Shown: positions 13,838 to 22,783 of the stretch, piece after piece | Numbering within the stretch: position 1 is the first letter of the stretch | Layout: every line of letters begins with the position of its first letter | Virus record (IMG/VR): IMGVR_UViG_3300032897_000001 | Span: 36,795-100,794 of that record | DNA: 64,000 bases | Strand: one strand, 5' to 3' | From: a virus | Notes under the pieces: model-generated | Databases searched by the model: none | Told to the model about the DNA's origin: nothing | The model's input: the letters and a program-made list of their open reading frames with translations, nothing else | Translations under genes and position numbers: made by a program

Positions 13838-13957
13838 ACTCTGTGTTCCTAATATCGCCTTAAGGTTACGAATCCTAGAAGGTGGCGAATGGTGCCTTCT
13901 GGATATTGCTAATAACATTCCCAGGAGATTCGACAAAAACACGGTTTACCGCCTTGG

Positions 13958-14596
13958 CTATACTCCTAAATCTATACGCCACAACTTCAACTGTCTGCGA
14001 CGTTCTGCAAGACCGTTGGTGCCACCATTGAGTTTTTTGGTTTCCGTAAGGATGTCATCGGCAAGCGCCGGAGCAAGACAGCCACACGCCACAAAGTCCG
14101 CAACACCGCACTCAAGTGTGTGTTCCGGATCAATGATCAATTCAGGATTTTCGAGCACGTTGAACCCGGCTGCATGTTCATCAAGTACCTTTTGGAGTAG
14201 TTTGACGCCATCCCGCCCAGTAACCTGTGTCAGTCCCGCCCCACGAAAATCATAGCCGTCTGTGCTGGGTGGTGGCGCATTGCCCATGCGTCCACCATAG
14301 GCAATCTCTCCTATCATTCGCTCATTGTGTGCCCAACGATGTGCCATAGCTGGGGTAAAGTGGTTGGGGAAGACTTCAAGCAGGCGTGTCGCTGTGTAAT
14401 TCAGGCTCTCAATCATTTCGAGACCCTGCCCGCACTCTTCGGATGCCTGGGCCATGAAATGTGCGATCGCTAGTGGCGTGTCCAAACCGTATTTATGAAA
14501 CACGGCTGGTGCTGTGGACACGATTCCTTCAAGCAGCCCTGGGATATGCTGATTACCCTGGGGCCAACGCTTCTTCATCAGTTCTATTGTAAGCAC
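13958..14596 (-). CDS. Endolysin, GH19 (chitinase-type lysozyme), 212 aa
   Basis: The fold signature of phage GH19 endolysins is clear: AIAHFMAQASEECGQG with a catalytic Glu (53 or 54), LNYTATRLLEVFP, the stretch EIAYGGRMGNAPP, and DGYDFRGAGLTQVTGR. LNGGTNGLAERRRQL closes the domain. It cleaves the glycan strands of peptidoglycan. There is no signal peptide, so release needs a holin or similar partner; none is obvious next to it. It is near the 3' end of the late operon. Confidence 0.92.
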   Translation of the reverse strand: MLTIELMKKRWPQGNQHIPGLLEGIVSTAPAVFHKYGLDTPLAIAHFMAQASEECGQGLEMIESLNYTATRLLEVFPNHFTPAMAHRWAHNERMIGEIAYGGRMGNAPPPSTDGYDFRGAGLTQVTGRDGVKLLQKVLDEHAAGFNVLENPELIIDPEHTLECGVADFVACGCLAPALADDILTETKKLNGGTNGLAERRRQLKLWRIDLGV

Positions 14597-14608
14597 GCTG
14601 ATTACTCA

Positions 14609-15712
14609 TTAATAGTTGGGAGATATGGTGTTACCGGAACCCTGATTTGAGATAGCATATATATTGTTGCTTAGTGTATTCGACACTACAGCAACATTAT
14701 GTGATGCCGCCTGCAGATAGATGCCTGATGTGAATCCAAAGACATCATTACCCGTGATGATACCCTTTGCCTGTGTCGCTCCTATGACAATTCCATTTGT
14801 CCCGGAATTTATACTTGATGTCACACAATTACCCGTGATCGTGAAGTGTCCGCACGATTCAAGAAATACTGCATTAGCACCAGAAGCAGTGACAATAAAC
14901 AGACTGTTGGTTATCTGCGTCACCACAACCATTGTGCCTGTAACAATGCCGTTTCCTGCTTGGAATATGCCGAATTGGCTGTTGCTCACACCAAGTTGTG
15001 CTAGAACGCCGGTTTCGCCGACTGCTGACTTGATACCGGATATATTACCTGTAAAGTTACCCTGATCAACAGTAATGCCTTGTACATATGATCCATACAA
15101 CAAACCTGTGTTCAACCAATTAAAGTCGGACTTTGCAACATTTAGCACAACAGCATAAGTACTGGATGACGGCAACCCAACAATGTAAATTCCCTGTCCG
15201 GCAGGAGAGGCTGCACCAAAGAACGCGCACGAATCAACATTGATGTTGCTCACATTTGCGATATTAAGTCCTGTAGTCCAATAGTCCACACCCGCATAAG
15301 CATCATCACCCCTGAATGTAACACGGACAATGTCCGATGACGCAGTTATGGCGGGACCAGCAACCGACAAAGGCAGATTAAGTGTTAATGCGTTGCCGCC
15401 ATCGGTTGTCCCTGTAGTCAGGGACAAGTCCCGAATATGGAAAGAACTCGCAATAGTCTGATAGTTGAATGTCAACCCACCGTGTGCACTAGGCCACGTC
15501 AAGATTGTTGCGTCGGACCCGTCACCAACGATAGACACAGAAAACTGTCCCGTGGGAAATGTCAGCGCTACATTTGACGAAAACTTGTACTTTCCCGCAG
15601 GAAAGTAAATCTGTCCTCCTGTTGCACCAAGTGCCGCGAATGCCAGCATTAATGGCGTAACGTTATCCGTTACGCCATCACCAGCGCCACCATATGATTG
15701 TATATTTAGCAT
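14609..15712 (-). CDS. Right-handed beta-helix tail protein (pectate-lyase-like), 367 aa
   Basis: It starts MLNIQSYGGAGDGVTDNVTP, the classic YGAxGDGxxDxxxA opening of phage tailspike and pectate-lyase-superfamily folds, then GGQIYFPAGKYKF. The body has many short repeats rich in Asn, Val, Gly and Ile (NVSNINVDSCAF, ITGNCVTSSINSG), the rungs of a parallel beta helix. Expected role: receptor binding or polysaccharide processing by the tail fibre. No signal peptide, in contrast to the four preceding genes. Gap to the next gene is short. Confidence 0.8.
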   Translation of the reverse strand: MLNIQSYGGAGDGVTDNVTPLMLAFAALGATGGQIYFPAGKYKFSSNVALTFPTGQFSVSIVGDGSDATILTWPSAHGGLTFNYQTIASSFHIRDLSLTTGTTDGGNALTLNLPLSVAGPAITASSDIVRVTFRGDDAYAGVDYWTTGLNIANVSNINVDSCAFFGAASPAGQGIYIVGLPSSSTYAVVLNVAKSDFNWLNTGLLYGSYVQGITVDQGNFTGNISGIKSAVGETGVLAQLGVSNSQFGIFQAGNGIVTGTMVVVTQITNSLFIVTASGANAVFLESCGHFTITGNCVTSSINSGTNGIVIGATQAKGIITGNDVFGFTSGIYLQAASHNVAVVSNTLSNNIYAISNQGSGNTISPNY

Positions 15713-15727
15713 GCCAAACTCTCCTGT

Positions 15728-16852
15728 TTAAATAGTTGATGTTAGTACAACTATTCCTTGGGAACCTGCACCGCTTGTTGTGGAACCCGTCGCATTGTTG
15801 TTTCCAGCCCCACCGCCTCCTGCACCATAATTACCGCCCGCGCCCGCAGTAAGTGCGCCAGACCCGCCAGAACCCGCGGAACCGCCACCACCTCCGCCTG
15901 AGCCTGCTGTTCCTCCAGCCGTCGCTGTCCATTCTGTCCCACTTCCCCCGGGATTGCCTGTTTGCGCTACGCCTGCGACACCACCAGACCCAGCATCTCC
16001 CGATCCGCCGTTAGTCTGTCCTACACCTGTGATATTGACACCCGGGTTGCCCGCTCCATTCAGTCCGGCAGCGCCACCACCACCCGTACCCAAAATCGTA
16101 ACTCCGCTCAGAGTCCCGGTTCCACCATTCCCACCGGAATATTTAGTTGCACCGACTCCTGAAGTAGATACGCCACCCACACCGCCGATAACTGTTACAG
16201 TAAAACTTGCCGCACCACCACTGCCACCCACTGCACCCACAGATGCTGCACCCAATGAAGCACCATTGAACCAAGTTGAACCACCTGTGACACCATTCAA
16301 ACTGTTATTTATTGCAGGTACTTGCGCCGCGCCACCCGTTCCAACACCATATGTAACGGAAGTTCCTGGGGTAAGAGCAATGTTTGTTTGCTTGGAATAC
16401 CCGCCCCCGCCACCACCTGCAGCAAGTGATGAAGAACTGGGACTATTCCAAGCAGCGCCACCTGATCCTCCACCGCCAATGGTTTCCCCGGAATTATTTG
16501 CACTGTTCCAGCACTGAGGTACTGTATATGAGTTTGTTCCGGTTGTTGTAAGGAATACAACAGTTGTGCCGCGCAGACATCCCGGAAACACAGGCATTGG
16601 AGCGAATGTGGGAGAGAAAACCTGAGACAATCTCTGCCACATGCTGCGGGGAGGTTCCGCAACAACGTCGTTTTGTTCCTGCCACGAATTCCCGAGGAAC
16701 TGTTTTTTGAGAGAACCGACTTGATCACGAGGAACCGTGAATGAATACCCTAGAATTTTCCCCCGTGCGTCATAAACCAACGGCGATTCACATGCCGTTG
16801 CCGATGAAACAAGGATTGCTGCAGAAAATGCAATAATGCCTGTTTTGCTCAT
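15728..16852 (-). CDS. Glycine-rich tail fibre/adhesin with signal peptide, 374 aa
   Basis: ATG at 16852 overlaps the end of the upstream gene (ATGA). MSKTGIIAFSAAILVSSATA is a Sec-type signal peptide. The rest contains over 200 residues of Gly-rich repeats (GGGGSGGAAW, GGAAGLNGAGNPG, GNYGAGGGGAG) like polyglycine-II domains in phage adhesins, and ends GIVVLTSTI, a closing motif of phage Gly-rich fibre domains. It probably binds host surface. The signal peptide is unusual for a virion part assembled in the cytoplasm. Confidence 0.72.
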   Translation of the reverse strand: MSKTGIIAFSAAILVSSATACESPLVYDARGKILGYSFTVPRDQVGSLKKQFLGNSWQEQNDVVAEPPRSMWQRLSQVFSPTFAPMPVFPGCLRGTTVVFLTTTGTNSYTVPQCWNSANNSGETIGGGGSGGAAWNSPSSSSLAAGGGGGGYSKQTNIALTPGTSVTYGVGTGGAAQVPAINNSLNGVTGGSTWFNGASLGAASVGAVGGSGGAASFTVTVIGGVGGVSTSGVGATKYSGGNGGTGTLSGVTILGTGGGGAAGLNGAGNPGVNITGVGQTNGGSGDAGSGGVAGVAQTGNPGGSGTEWTATAGGTAGSGGGGGGSAGSGGSGALTAGAGGNYGAGGGGAGNNNATGSTTSGAGSQGIVVLTSTI

Positions 16853-17652
16853 TGATGTGCCGCCACACGATAGCCTGCGACACCACCAGCACGCCATATG
16901 CTGATAGTAAACTTATTCGTATTTGTCGTGGTCAGCGGGTCGCCAGTACTTGCACCAACAGTAAACCCGCTAAATGTGATTGTTCCCGCAGCCGCACCGT
17001 TGGTAACCAGCAATATGCACGAACTATCGTTCGCAGGCGCGGTTATCGTAAATATGCCATTATTAGTAATTGATTGTATTGGCCGTGCTCCACAATCAAT
17101 TGTCACATTGCCTGTTGTCAAACCAAGTGTCGTGACGATTGCGCCACCCGTAACAACTTGATCTGCTGTAGACAGACTCGCAAGTGTCGCCGTTACCGTG
17201 GGAAACGTGTACACAACAGTTGTGCTTGGAAACGCGAGTGTTGTCGGTCCGGTTCCTGTGGTTGTCAGTGCACCAGCAGTTGTTAACGGACCACCAAGAG
17301 TTAGTGTGTTTGCATTCCCCAAAGTGACGTTTGTTCCTGCAACCCGCGCAAAAACACCGGCTGACGTCACCCATATATCACCATTATTCGGGGATGCTGG
17401 AGCTACTCCAGGTCCGATATTAAATCCAGCATTTGTTGCCGTAGACGGCGCGGTGATAATTTCTCCCGTAAAAACACCGCCCGCAGGTCCCACAGGGACA
17501 AAACCTGGATAATCAAGTTTTGCAGCAAAATAGCTGTTCCACTGTGCAGGTGTCGGAACCTGTCCATAGGTGAGTCCTGGGCTAGATTGTGCAAGCACAT
17601 CTGTGCTCCACAAGGCCGCGACACCACAAAAAAGCAGGATCTTTGATTTCAT
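16849..17652 (-). CDS. Tail fibre-like protein with signal peptide, 267 aa
   Basis: MKSKILLFCGVAALWSTDVLA is a signal peptide. The mature part begins QSSPGLTYGQVPTPAQWNSYFAAKLDYP: the PTAQQWNSYFAAKxD motif is common at the start of alphaproteobacterial phage fibre proteins. The remainder is a Thr/Gly/Ala-rich strand repeat protein, with IDCGARPIQSITNNG and closing TNKFTISIWRAGG. Overlaps both neighbours by ATGA junctions. Adhesin part of the tail. Confidence 0.7.
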   Translation of the reverse strand: MKSKILLFCGVAALWSTDVLAQSSPGLTYGQVPTPAQWNSYFAAKLDYPGFVPVGPAGGVFTGEIITAPSTATNAGFNIGPGVAPASPNNGDIWVTSAGVFARVAGTNVTLGNANTLTLGGPLTTAGALTTTGTGPTTLAFPSTTVVYTFPTVTATLASLSTADQVVTGGAIVTTLGLTTGNVTIDCGARPIQSITNNGIFTITAPANDSSCILLVTNGAAAGTITFSGFTVGASTGDPLTTTNTNKFTISIWRAGGVAGYRVAAHQ

Positions 17653-18590
17653 CAGAAGGGTGCTCCCGAAGCGTGCATTGCTGTATGGATAAGGACAGCC
17701 GCGTTTGCCATGCCGACATCATTCAAGTGGGTGTTGTCACTGACGCGGTTTGTCAAACCAAGCGTATCAAGATTCCCGCCTGCAAACACGGTTGTGTTGT
17801 TTACTGCGGCAATCTGTGCCGCTTGGACAGGCGCACTGATCGCACCATTGAACCACGTTTCAACATTGACGAAAAATCTTCCAGAAAATCCACATTGCTG
17901 TGCCTGCATAACAACACTATTGAGCGATGCAGTATAGGTTGCTTGTGGTGTCGCAAATAGATTGTCTGTCTCTCCCTGTCCCCATAGAATGGCTACAGTC
18001 ACATTTGATTGGGGAACCAATCCCCGGGCAGGAAGTCTCGCTAATGCCGCACAGATACGGTTAGACAGGATTCCTGAACCCCATTGTGCGGCAGATGATG
18101 CGCCAACCGCGATCGGAACCAAGATAACCCGATCGAATGTTCCTGCTGTGAGAAACAAATCCGCAATGCGTCCGCCAATGCTACCTGCACCGTGTCCGGG
18201 AACAGACGTTCCTGTCCATGTTGATCCGAGAGGTGGGTCCGCCATGGCATACACCGCACCATCATATATGTTCACCTGATCCACCGCATTTGCGTGTGTT
18301 GGAACATAAGATGTTGGTGCTTCTGCACCCATCAAGGATTGCCCAGCAATAATGAGGACAAGATTGCGTACCCCTGTGTTTACAGAAAGATTGCGAATCA
18401 CACGGCCATGTGTGTCGGTATAACCATGATTACATCCCCAAGCGCCGTTGCATATGAAGTACTCTGCAAGAGCCAGTTGACTGGATTGACCAGAAGGATT
18501 CAGCAAACGTGCTGATTGCGCATAGGCCATATCTGCCATCAGACACACGATGATTAACGCAAGAAACTTTTTCACTATCACCACCACCAT
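17652..18590 (-). CDS. SGNH/GDSL carbohydrate esterase with signal peptide, 312 aa
   Basis: After a signal peptide (KKFLALIIVCLMADMAYA) come the SGNH blocks in order: LVLIIAGQSLMG with Ser85, WGQGETDN (block III-like), and DNTHLND with Asp285 and His288. This fits the sialate O-acetylesterase/CE6-like branch. It would remove acyl groups from a host polysaccharide. Start could be ATG 18590 or one of several GTG codons after it; GGTGGTGG serves as the ribosome-binding site. It overlaps neighbours by a few bases. Confidence 0.8.
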   Translation of the reverse strand: MVVVIVKKFLALIIVCLMADMAYAQSARLLNPSGQSSQLALAEYFICNGAWGCNHGYTDTHGRVIRNLSVNTGVRNLVLIIAGQSLMGAEAPTSYVPTHANAVDQVNIYDGAVYAMADPPLGSTWTGTSVPGHGAGSIGGRIADLFLTAGTFDRVILVPIAVGASSAAQWGSGILSNRICAALARLPARGLVPQSNVTVAILWGQGETDNLFATPQATYTASLNSVVMQAQQCGFSGRFFVNVETWFNGAISAPVQAAQIAAVNNTTVFAGGNLDTLGLTNRVSDNTHLNDVGMANAAVLIHTAMHASGAPF

Positions 18591-19588
18591 GTTGCCAGAA
18601 TTCCTTCTGTGGAAGGCGCTGCCCAATTCGTTTGAAATTGAATAGATGTTGAGGTTGCAAATTGCAGGGCTTGGAGGAAATTAAAACCAATGGGTACGTT
18701 GCCACGGCATATGCCAATGCCTTGGCCGAAAACAGCACCATTATTGAATCCTACGAAACACCGTGGCCAGACGGCATTGGTGTTGTTTAATCCGAATGAA
18801 ATATAAGATCCTGTTGCGGCAAGACTGTATACGGCAGAAGATACCGTTACATCAATTGGATCATCGCCCATACCAGTAACAAAAGATATTCTATTGGTGG
18901 GAGAATTATCCAGCATCTGATATGTGTTGACAGCGGAAACAGTCCAAATTCCCGTGGAATCAAAGACACCAAACGCGCCCGGCGTCCGATTATACATATT
19001 CCATACAGAAGCTTGTACTGCTCCGCCGCCAAGGGCAATTGTACCGAATTGAAATGACACCTGTCCAGCTATTCCGGATGTGAGGAATGTTCCAAGATAT
19101 GTGCACTGATTAGCCGGGCAGGAAAAAGCAGCCACACTTGTTTGACAAGACAATGTTGCGGCATTAGTCCATATGCCCTTGAACAAGGCTAGTCCGGCAC
19201 CTGCGGACCGACTGCTAATGCCTGCACCGGAATTACCCCAGGCAGGTCCCGTGCACAAAGAGACTGTGGCGCCATTCATGCCCACAAACACGTCATAGAG
19301 CGTATTTGCAGACCAATTTGAACCAAGTGAGAGCACCAATCCGCTAGTATCGGTGTCAGATGATGTAAAAATTTTAAGCATGAACGATGTCGTGCCGTCA
19401 TAGATCGGCACAGTGTTTCCCGTGCAAGGCGCATAATAGAGCGTGGTTGCAGCAACGACATCAGCCGTCATTACACATGATCCATTCGACAAAGTAAGTC
19501 TTCCTCCAGGAAGACTCGTTTGCGCACAAGCACTCACGCACATAAGAGACAAAAACGCTATTACAGTTGTAAGCATTGTTTGCAACAT
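18578..19588 (-). CDS. Tail fibre-like or adhesin protein with signal peptide, 336 aa
   Basis: MLQTMLTTVIAFLSLMCVSACA is a signal peptide with a possible lipobox (VSAC). The mature chain begins GGRLTLSNGSCVMTADVVA and has the YYAPCTGNTVPIYDG pattern known from phage tail proteins; it contains many paired Cys residues and strand-rich segments. Fibre or adhesin role by neighbourhood. The next gene in transcription order is the SGNH esterase, so this and its neighbours may form one surface-acting set. Confidence 0.65.
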   Translation of the reverse strand: MLQTMLTTVIAFLSLMCVSACAQTSLPGGRLTLSNGSCVMTADVVAATTLYYAPCTGNTVPIYDGTTSFMLKIFTSSDTDTSGLVLSLGSNWSANTLYDVFVGMNGATVSLCTGPAWGNSGAGISSRSAGAGLALFKGIWTNAATLSCQTSVAAFSCPANQCTYLGTFLTSGIAGQVSFQFGTIALGGGAVQASVWNMYNRTPGAFGVFDSTGIWTVSAVNTYQMLDNSPTNRISFVTGMGDDPIDVTVSSAVYSLAATGSYISFGLNNTNAVWPRCFVGFNNGAVFGQGIGICRGNVPIGFNFLQALQFATSTSIQFQTNWAAPSTEGILATWWW

Positions 19589-19600
19589 AGTTGTGTCCTC

Positions 19601-20797
19601 TTACACAGTCGTAATAATTCCACCGGTTACAGCCGTTGGAGTGCCGAAGTAACCTCCTGTTAATTCCAGCACAGAATTAAGTGACGCATAAAAATCACCT
19701 AAACCTGTATTACCCGATCCTAGCACACGGCCGCGAAACAAACCATAGCTGCGACCATTAGCAACCAAGCCACCTGACGAATTCCCGATTAGAACTATTG
19801 GCGCACTAAATTGGAACATGGCCGTACCGCCTCCAATAATTGTCAAACCATAAACAAATTGGCATACAGCCAGTCCATTGGCTTGTGGAGTACCTTGAGC
19901 AATCTGCAAGGATGATGTGCCGCAGAGAAACGCGAGTCCTTGGCCATCTTTTACAAAAGGTCCTGCGGATGTTCCGTCTCCTGTTATCAGGAGAGCATCA
20001 ATAACACCAACCTGGACCACATCCACTTCTATTCCGGCTCCCCCGGTAAAGTGAAGTTCTGTGGTGAACTTGCTTCGTAAATACGCCATACTGGCAGCAA
20101 CACTGCCGCTATAGGCAGAACCTGTTGTGTCTATTGGTCCAGTAAGTGCTGCACCAAGAATAGATATAAGATTGTTCTGCGGATGGTTCATATAGACCAT
20201 GCTGGAATAATTAAACACACCTGCCGCATATTGCAGGATAACACGGCCAGTATCAGCAATCGTAAAATTGGTGAGATATGCGAACGCTGCATTAAGATCT
20301 ATGAACTGGGACGCGGTCCCTCCAACCGTATATGTAACTGTTGTTGTAATCAGACCAGGAACCGGCACCCAATTTGCGCTATTGAACGTCGCATCCGGAT
20401 TGACTGTGTTGTTATCAACAGTGGATATCCATAGGTGCGCTCCGCCCTGTGGAGAGCCCGCAGTAACACCATTAGTCGCCACCAGCACCGCGCCATAAGG
20501 GTAACCTCCTATGGCAGTTGAGAATGCCGAATCGAATTGCGTCAATCCGCCCGCGCAATTGCTGTATCTCGACCACGCCGTGATCTGGTTAAACAGCCCG
20601 TTGAAGTCCCTTCCCCACGGCGGGATTCCTCCTGCACCCACGGGAATAAACGTCAAGGGTGGGAACCCATCCACCAGGGACGCTGCACCGGCTGTTATAC
20701 CGATCTGCGATGCCTGCGGAATTGCATTAGTGTTCGCCGCAACAGCATTATTTGCAAATGGTATAGGGAACTTTGTGGGCAAGGATGCTGCAAGCAT
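19601..20797 (-). CDS. Tail fibre protein, 398 aa
   Basis: The ATG at 20797 was chosen because it follows the previous gene's stop. The N-terminus MLAASLPTKFPIPFANNA and then FIPVGAGGIPPWGRDFNGL, QITAWSRYSNCAGG, GGYPYGAVL is the hallmark of a widespread family of baseplate-attached tail fibres. The C-terminal half has beta-helix-like repeats (AQGTPQANGLAVCQF). No signal peptide, so it is likely the fibre stem or base attached to the DUF2612 protein just upstream. Confidence 0.8.
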   Translation of the reverse strand: MLAASLPTKFPIPFANNAVAANTNAIPQASQIGITAGAASLVDGFPPLTFIPVGAGGIPPWGRDFNGLFNQITAWSRYSNCAGGLTQFDSAFSTAIGGYPYGAVLVATNGVTAGSPQGGAHLWISTVDNNTVNPDATFNSANWVPVPGLITTTVTYTVGGTASQFIDLNAAFAYLTNFTIADTGRVILQYAAGVFNYSSMVYMNHPQNNLISILGAALTGPIDTTGSAYSGSVAASMAYLRSKFTTELHFTGGAGIEVDVVQVGVIDALLITGDGTSAGPFVKDGQGLAFLCGTSSLQIAQGTPQANGLAVCQFVYGLTIIGGGTAMFQFSAPIVLIGNSSGGLVANGRSYGLFRGRVLGSGNTGLGDFYASLNSVLELTGGYFGTPTAVTGGIITTV

Positions 20798-20810
20798 GCC
20801 GCTGTCTCTA

Positions 20811-21590
20811 TTAGTTAGAGTATCCGGGGAACACGACTGTTGCAGTAACTCCCGTTGGTTTCGGAAGTACGCCGGATGTCGTGATGATTGCGTATTCAAC
20901 ACGGGACAGAAGGAATCTGAATGTGTATGTCATTGTCATATTCAGTCCATCTGTGACATAACAGTTGCCACGTCCCGGGAATAGACTTCTCAAGATGGCA
21001 TTAATGCTTGGAATAGATCCGTTTGAAATATTCGACATTGCCTTTGCAATGATCAATGCACGAAATGATTGATCCGACATCGTGAAACTGAATGTCATTC
21101 CTACTGTGTTAGACGCACCCACACCGGCATAAAAACAGCCTACGCCACCAGGACCAAAATCCTCGACTGTGGCCGGTGTCTGTTCGTTGAATCCAAAGAA
21201 CTTGGCAACGATAGTCTGTGTTGCAGATTGAACCTGGATTACCCGCTGAACACCGACGATCCTCCCCCACACATCCAGGCCATAACCCTGCGCTGTGGTT
21301 ACGTTCCAGATATTATCGTACAGCATTTCCATATTCAGTGTTTGATCAATATATTGATCGAAATTTCCTATCAAAGACGTGAGAACACGCGAATTAGCGT
21401 ATTGACTGATTATTGTGCTCCAATAAGAGAAGGGGATAACATCCCCGACTTGGCTGGTGCCAACAACAAAAGTCCCGATAGTGGGTTGAAATGGTGATTG
21501 CGGTGCAGGAGGATACGGCGGACCCGATTCGATCTGCGTTGCAAAATCTACGGCGCTGAAGTCTGTTGAATTAAAATCAGGGAATGCCAT
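20811..21590 (-). CDS. Baseplate/tail protein, DUF2612-like, 259 aa
   Basis: MAFPDFNSTDFSAVDF is followed by GYGLDVWGRIVGVQR, the defining motif of DUF2612/YmfQ-like baseplate proteins that link the baseplate to tail fibres. The C-terminal part has LNMTMTYTFRFLLSRVEYAI. Directly upstream of the fibre gene, as expected. Confidence 0.82.
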   Translation of the reverse strand: MAFPDFNSTDFSAVDFATQIESGPPYPPAPQSPFQPTIGTFVVGTSQVGDVIPFSYWSTIISQYANSRVLTSLIGNFDQYIDQTLNMEMLYDNIWNVTTAQGYGLDVWGRIVGVQRVIQVQSATQTIVAKFFGFNEQTPATVEDFGPGGVGCFYAGVGASNTVGMTFSFTMSDQSFRALIIAKAMSNISNGSIPSINAILRSLFPGRGNCYVTDGLNMTMTYTFRFLLSRVEYAIITTSGVLPKPTGVTATVVFPGYSN

Positions 21591-21608
21591 TTATCAGCCT
21601 TGAGAATA

Positions 21609-21794
21609 TCAGCCTTGAGAACGCGCCTCTATATCGCGAATAATGCGCTCAGCAGCCTCCGCACGGGCTCTTGTTTGTTGAAGTTCTGCCTGCAGTCTAT
21701 CAACGGCTGCACCAAGTTTTGCGTTTTCAACAACGATCTGACCAATTACACCAGCGAGCCTTTGTTCAGCATCAAGAATCGGCGGGTTTGTCAT
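21609..21794 (-). CDS. Small coiled-coil protein, 61 aa
   Basis: ATG 21794 (MTNPPILDAEQRLAG) opens one continuous heptad helix (VDRLQAELQQTRARAEAAER). No catalytic motif. Coiled-coil inserts like this occur between baseplate genes; function unknown. Confidence 0.55.
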   Translation of the reverse strand: MTNPPILDAEQRLAGVIGQIVVENAKLGAAVDRLQAELQQTRARAEAAERIIRDIEARSQG

Positions 21795-21817
21795 GATAGT
21801 GCGCAACCTTTCTTCTA

Positions 21818-22774
21818 TCAGGCAGGCAAGTAATTAACTACTATCAAAGCTGTGCCAACATTAGATAAGGTGCCGCTTTGAGTCAGTGTCAAGAAATAAT
21901 TAGGAGAGCCTGCTGGCATAGAACTTTGTCCCGCACCCGTTATATTAATACTATGCACGCCAAGCGTCGTAATCGTTGTGGCAGAAAAATACGTCGTGTC
22001 TGTGGCCACAGTTCCCCCGGATAGCGTGACACCGCCTGTGGCGCCAAATGCTGTTGTTGTGTATGCCGTTACTTCTGTGACAGTCGCACCTGTGGGAATA
22101 GATAGTCCGTATGTTGTAGTTCCTGTAACACCAACGGTTCCATTAACACGCTGCGCTACCTCCGCTGATGCGGCATTGATATATATGCCCGTGGCAACAT
22201 TAAGCGTTCCCGCACCTTTATCGCCGCCCGTGGGAGATCCGATCTGTACGCCATTAAGCACAGTTGCACTGATTGCACCTGACGGTGCCAACAATTCGAC
22301 GGCACCGCTCCCACCCTGCCCTTGCAACTCCAGATTAACGTTTGCATCGGTGCCGATAGCCTTGACGATAGGGTCAACACCGGTGATCGCCGCAGTTATG
22401 CTGATTTGATTTGCAATGATGGCATTCGGACCGGTGAAAGTCACCAATGGACCGTACACAGACTGATTGATATTTAGACTGGAACCCGTCGTCGTGGGTA
22501 CAAGTGCGATACTGCCACTTGTCGAGCCATTGAAGGTGATCGCGCCACCAAGTCCGCCATTGACACCAAGTGATGGTGTTGGTGTCCACACGGTTGTGCT
22601 TGCAGTTGTCGCGCTCAATATGGAACCGACACTGGGTGTCGTGGTTGGCGGGATGCTCTGAAACACCGCAGCATTCATATCATGCAGAACCTGCCGCAAA
22701 ACAGAAGCTGTTATGTTTGATCCAGATGGCAACTGTGCATTTATTTCTGCATCGATACTTGCTTGCGTGCTCAT
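21818..22774 (-). CDS. Tail fibre-like structural protein, 318 aa
   Basis: The N-terminus has a helical SQ-rich part (DAEINAQLPSGSNITASVLRQ) used for multimerisation, then Thr/Gly/Ser-rich strand repeats with TTIGSIL and ITGAGQSSMPAGSPNY. It resembles a short fibre or collar protein. No enzyme motif, no signal peptide. Confidence 0.68.
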   Translation of the reverse strand: MSTQASIDAEINAQLPSGSNITASVLRQVLHDMNAAVFQSIPPTTTPSVGSILSATTASTTVWTPTPSLGVNGGLGGAITFNGSTSGSIALVPTTTGSSLNINQSVYGPLVTFTGPNAIIANQISITAAITGVDPIVKAIGTDANVNLELQGQGGSGAVELLAPSGAISATVLNGVQIGSPTGGDKGAGTLNVATGIYINAASAEVAQRVNGTVGVTGTTTYGLSIPTGATVTEVTAYTTTAFGATGGVTLSGGTVATDTTYFSATTITTLGVHSINITGAGQSSMPAGSPNYFLTLTQSGTLSNVGTALIVVNYLPA

Positions 22775-22783
22775 GTTTCCATC

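Noticed and set aside
15954-16517. Plus-strand open frame of 187 codons rich in Pro
   Set aside because: It is the complement of Gly-rich repeats in the adhesin gene; Gly codons (GGN) read as Pro or Ala on the other strand.
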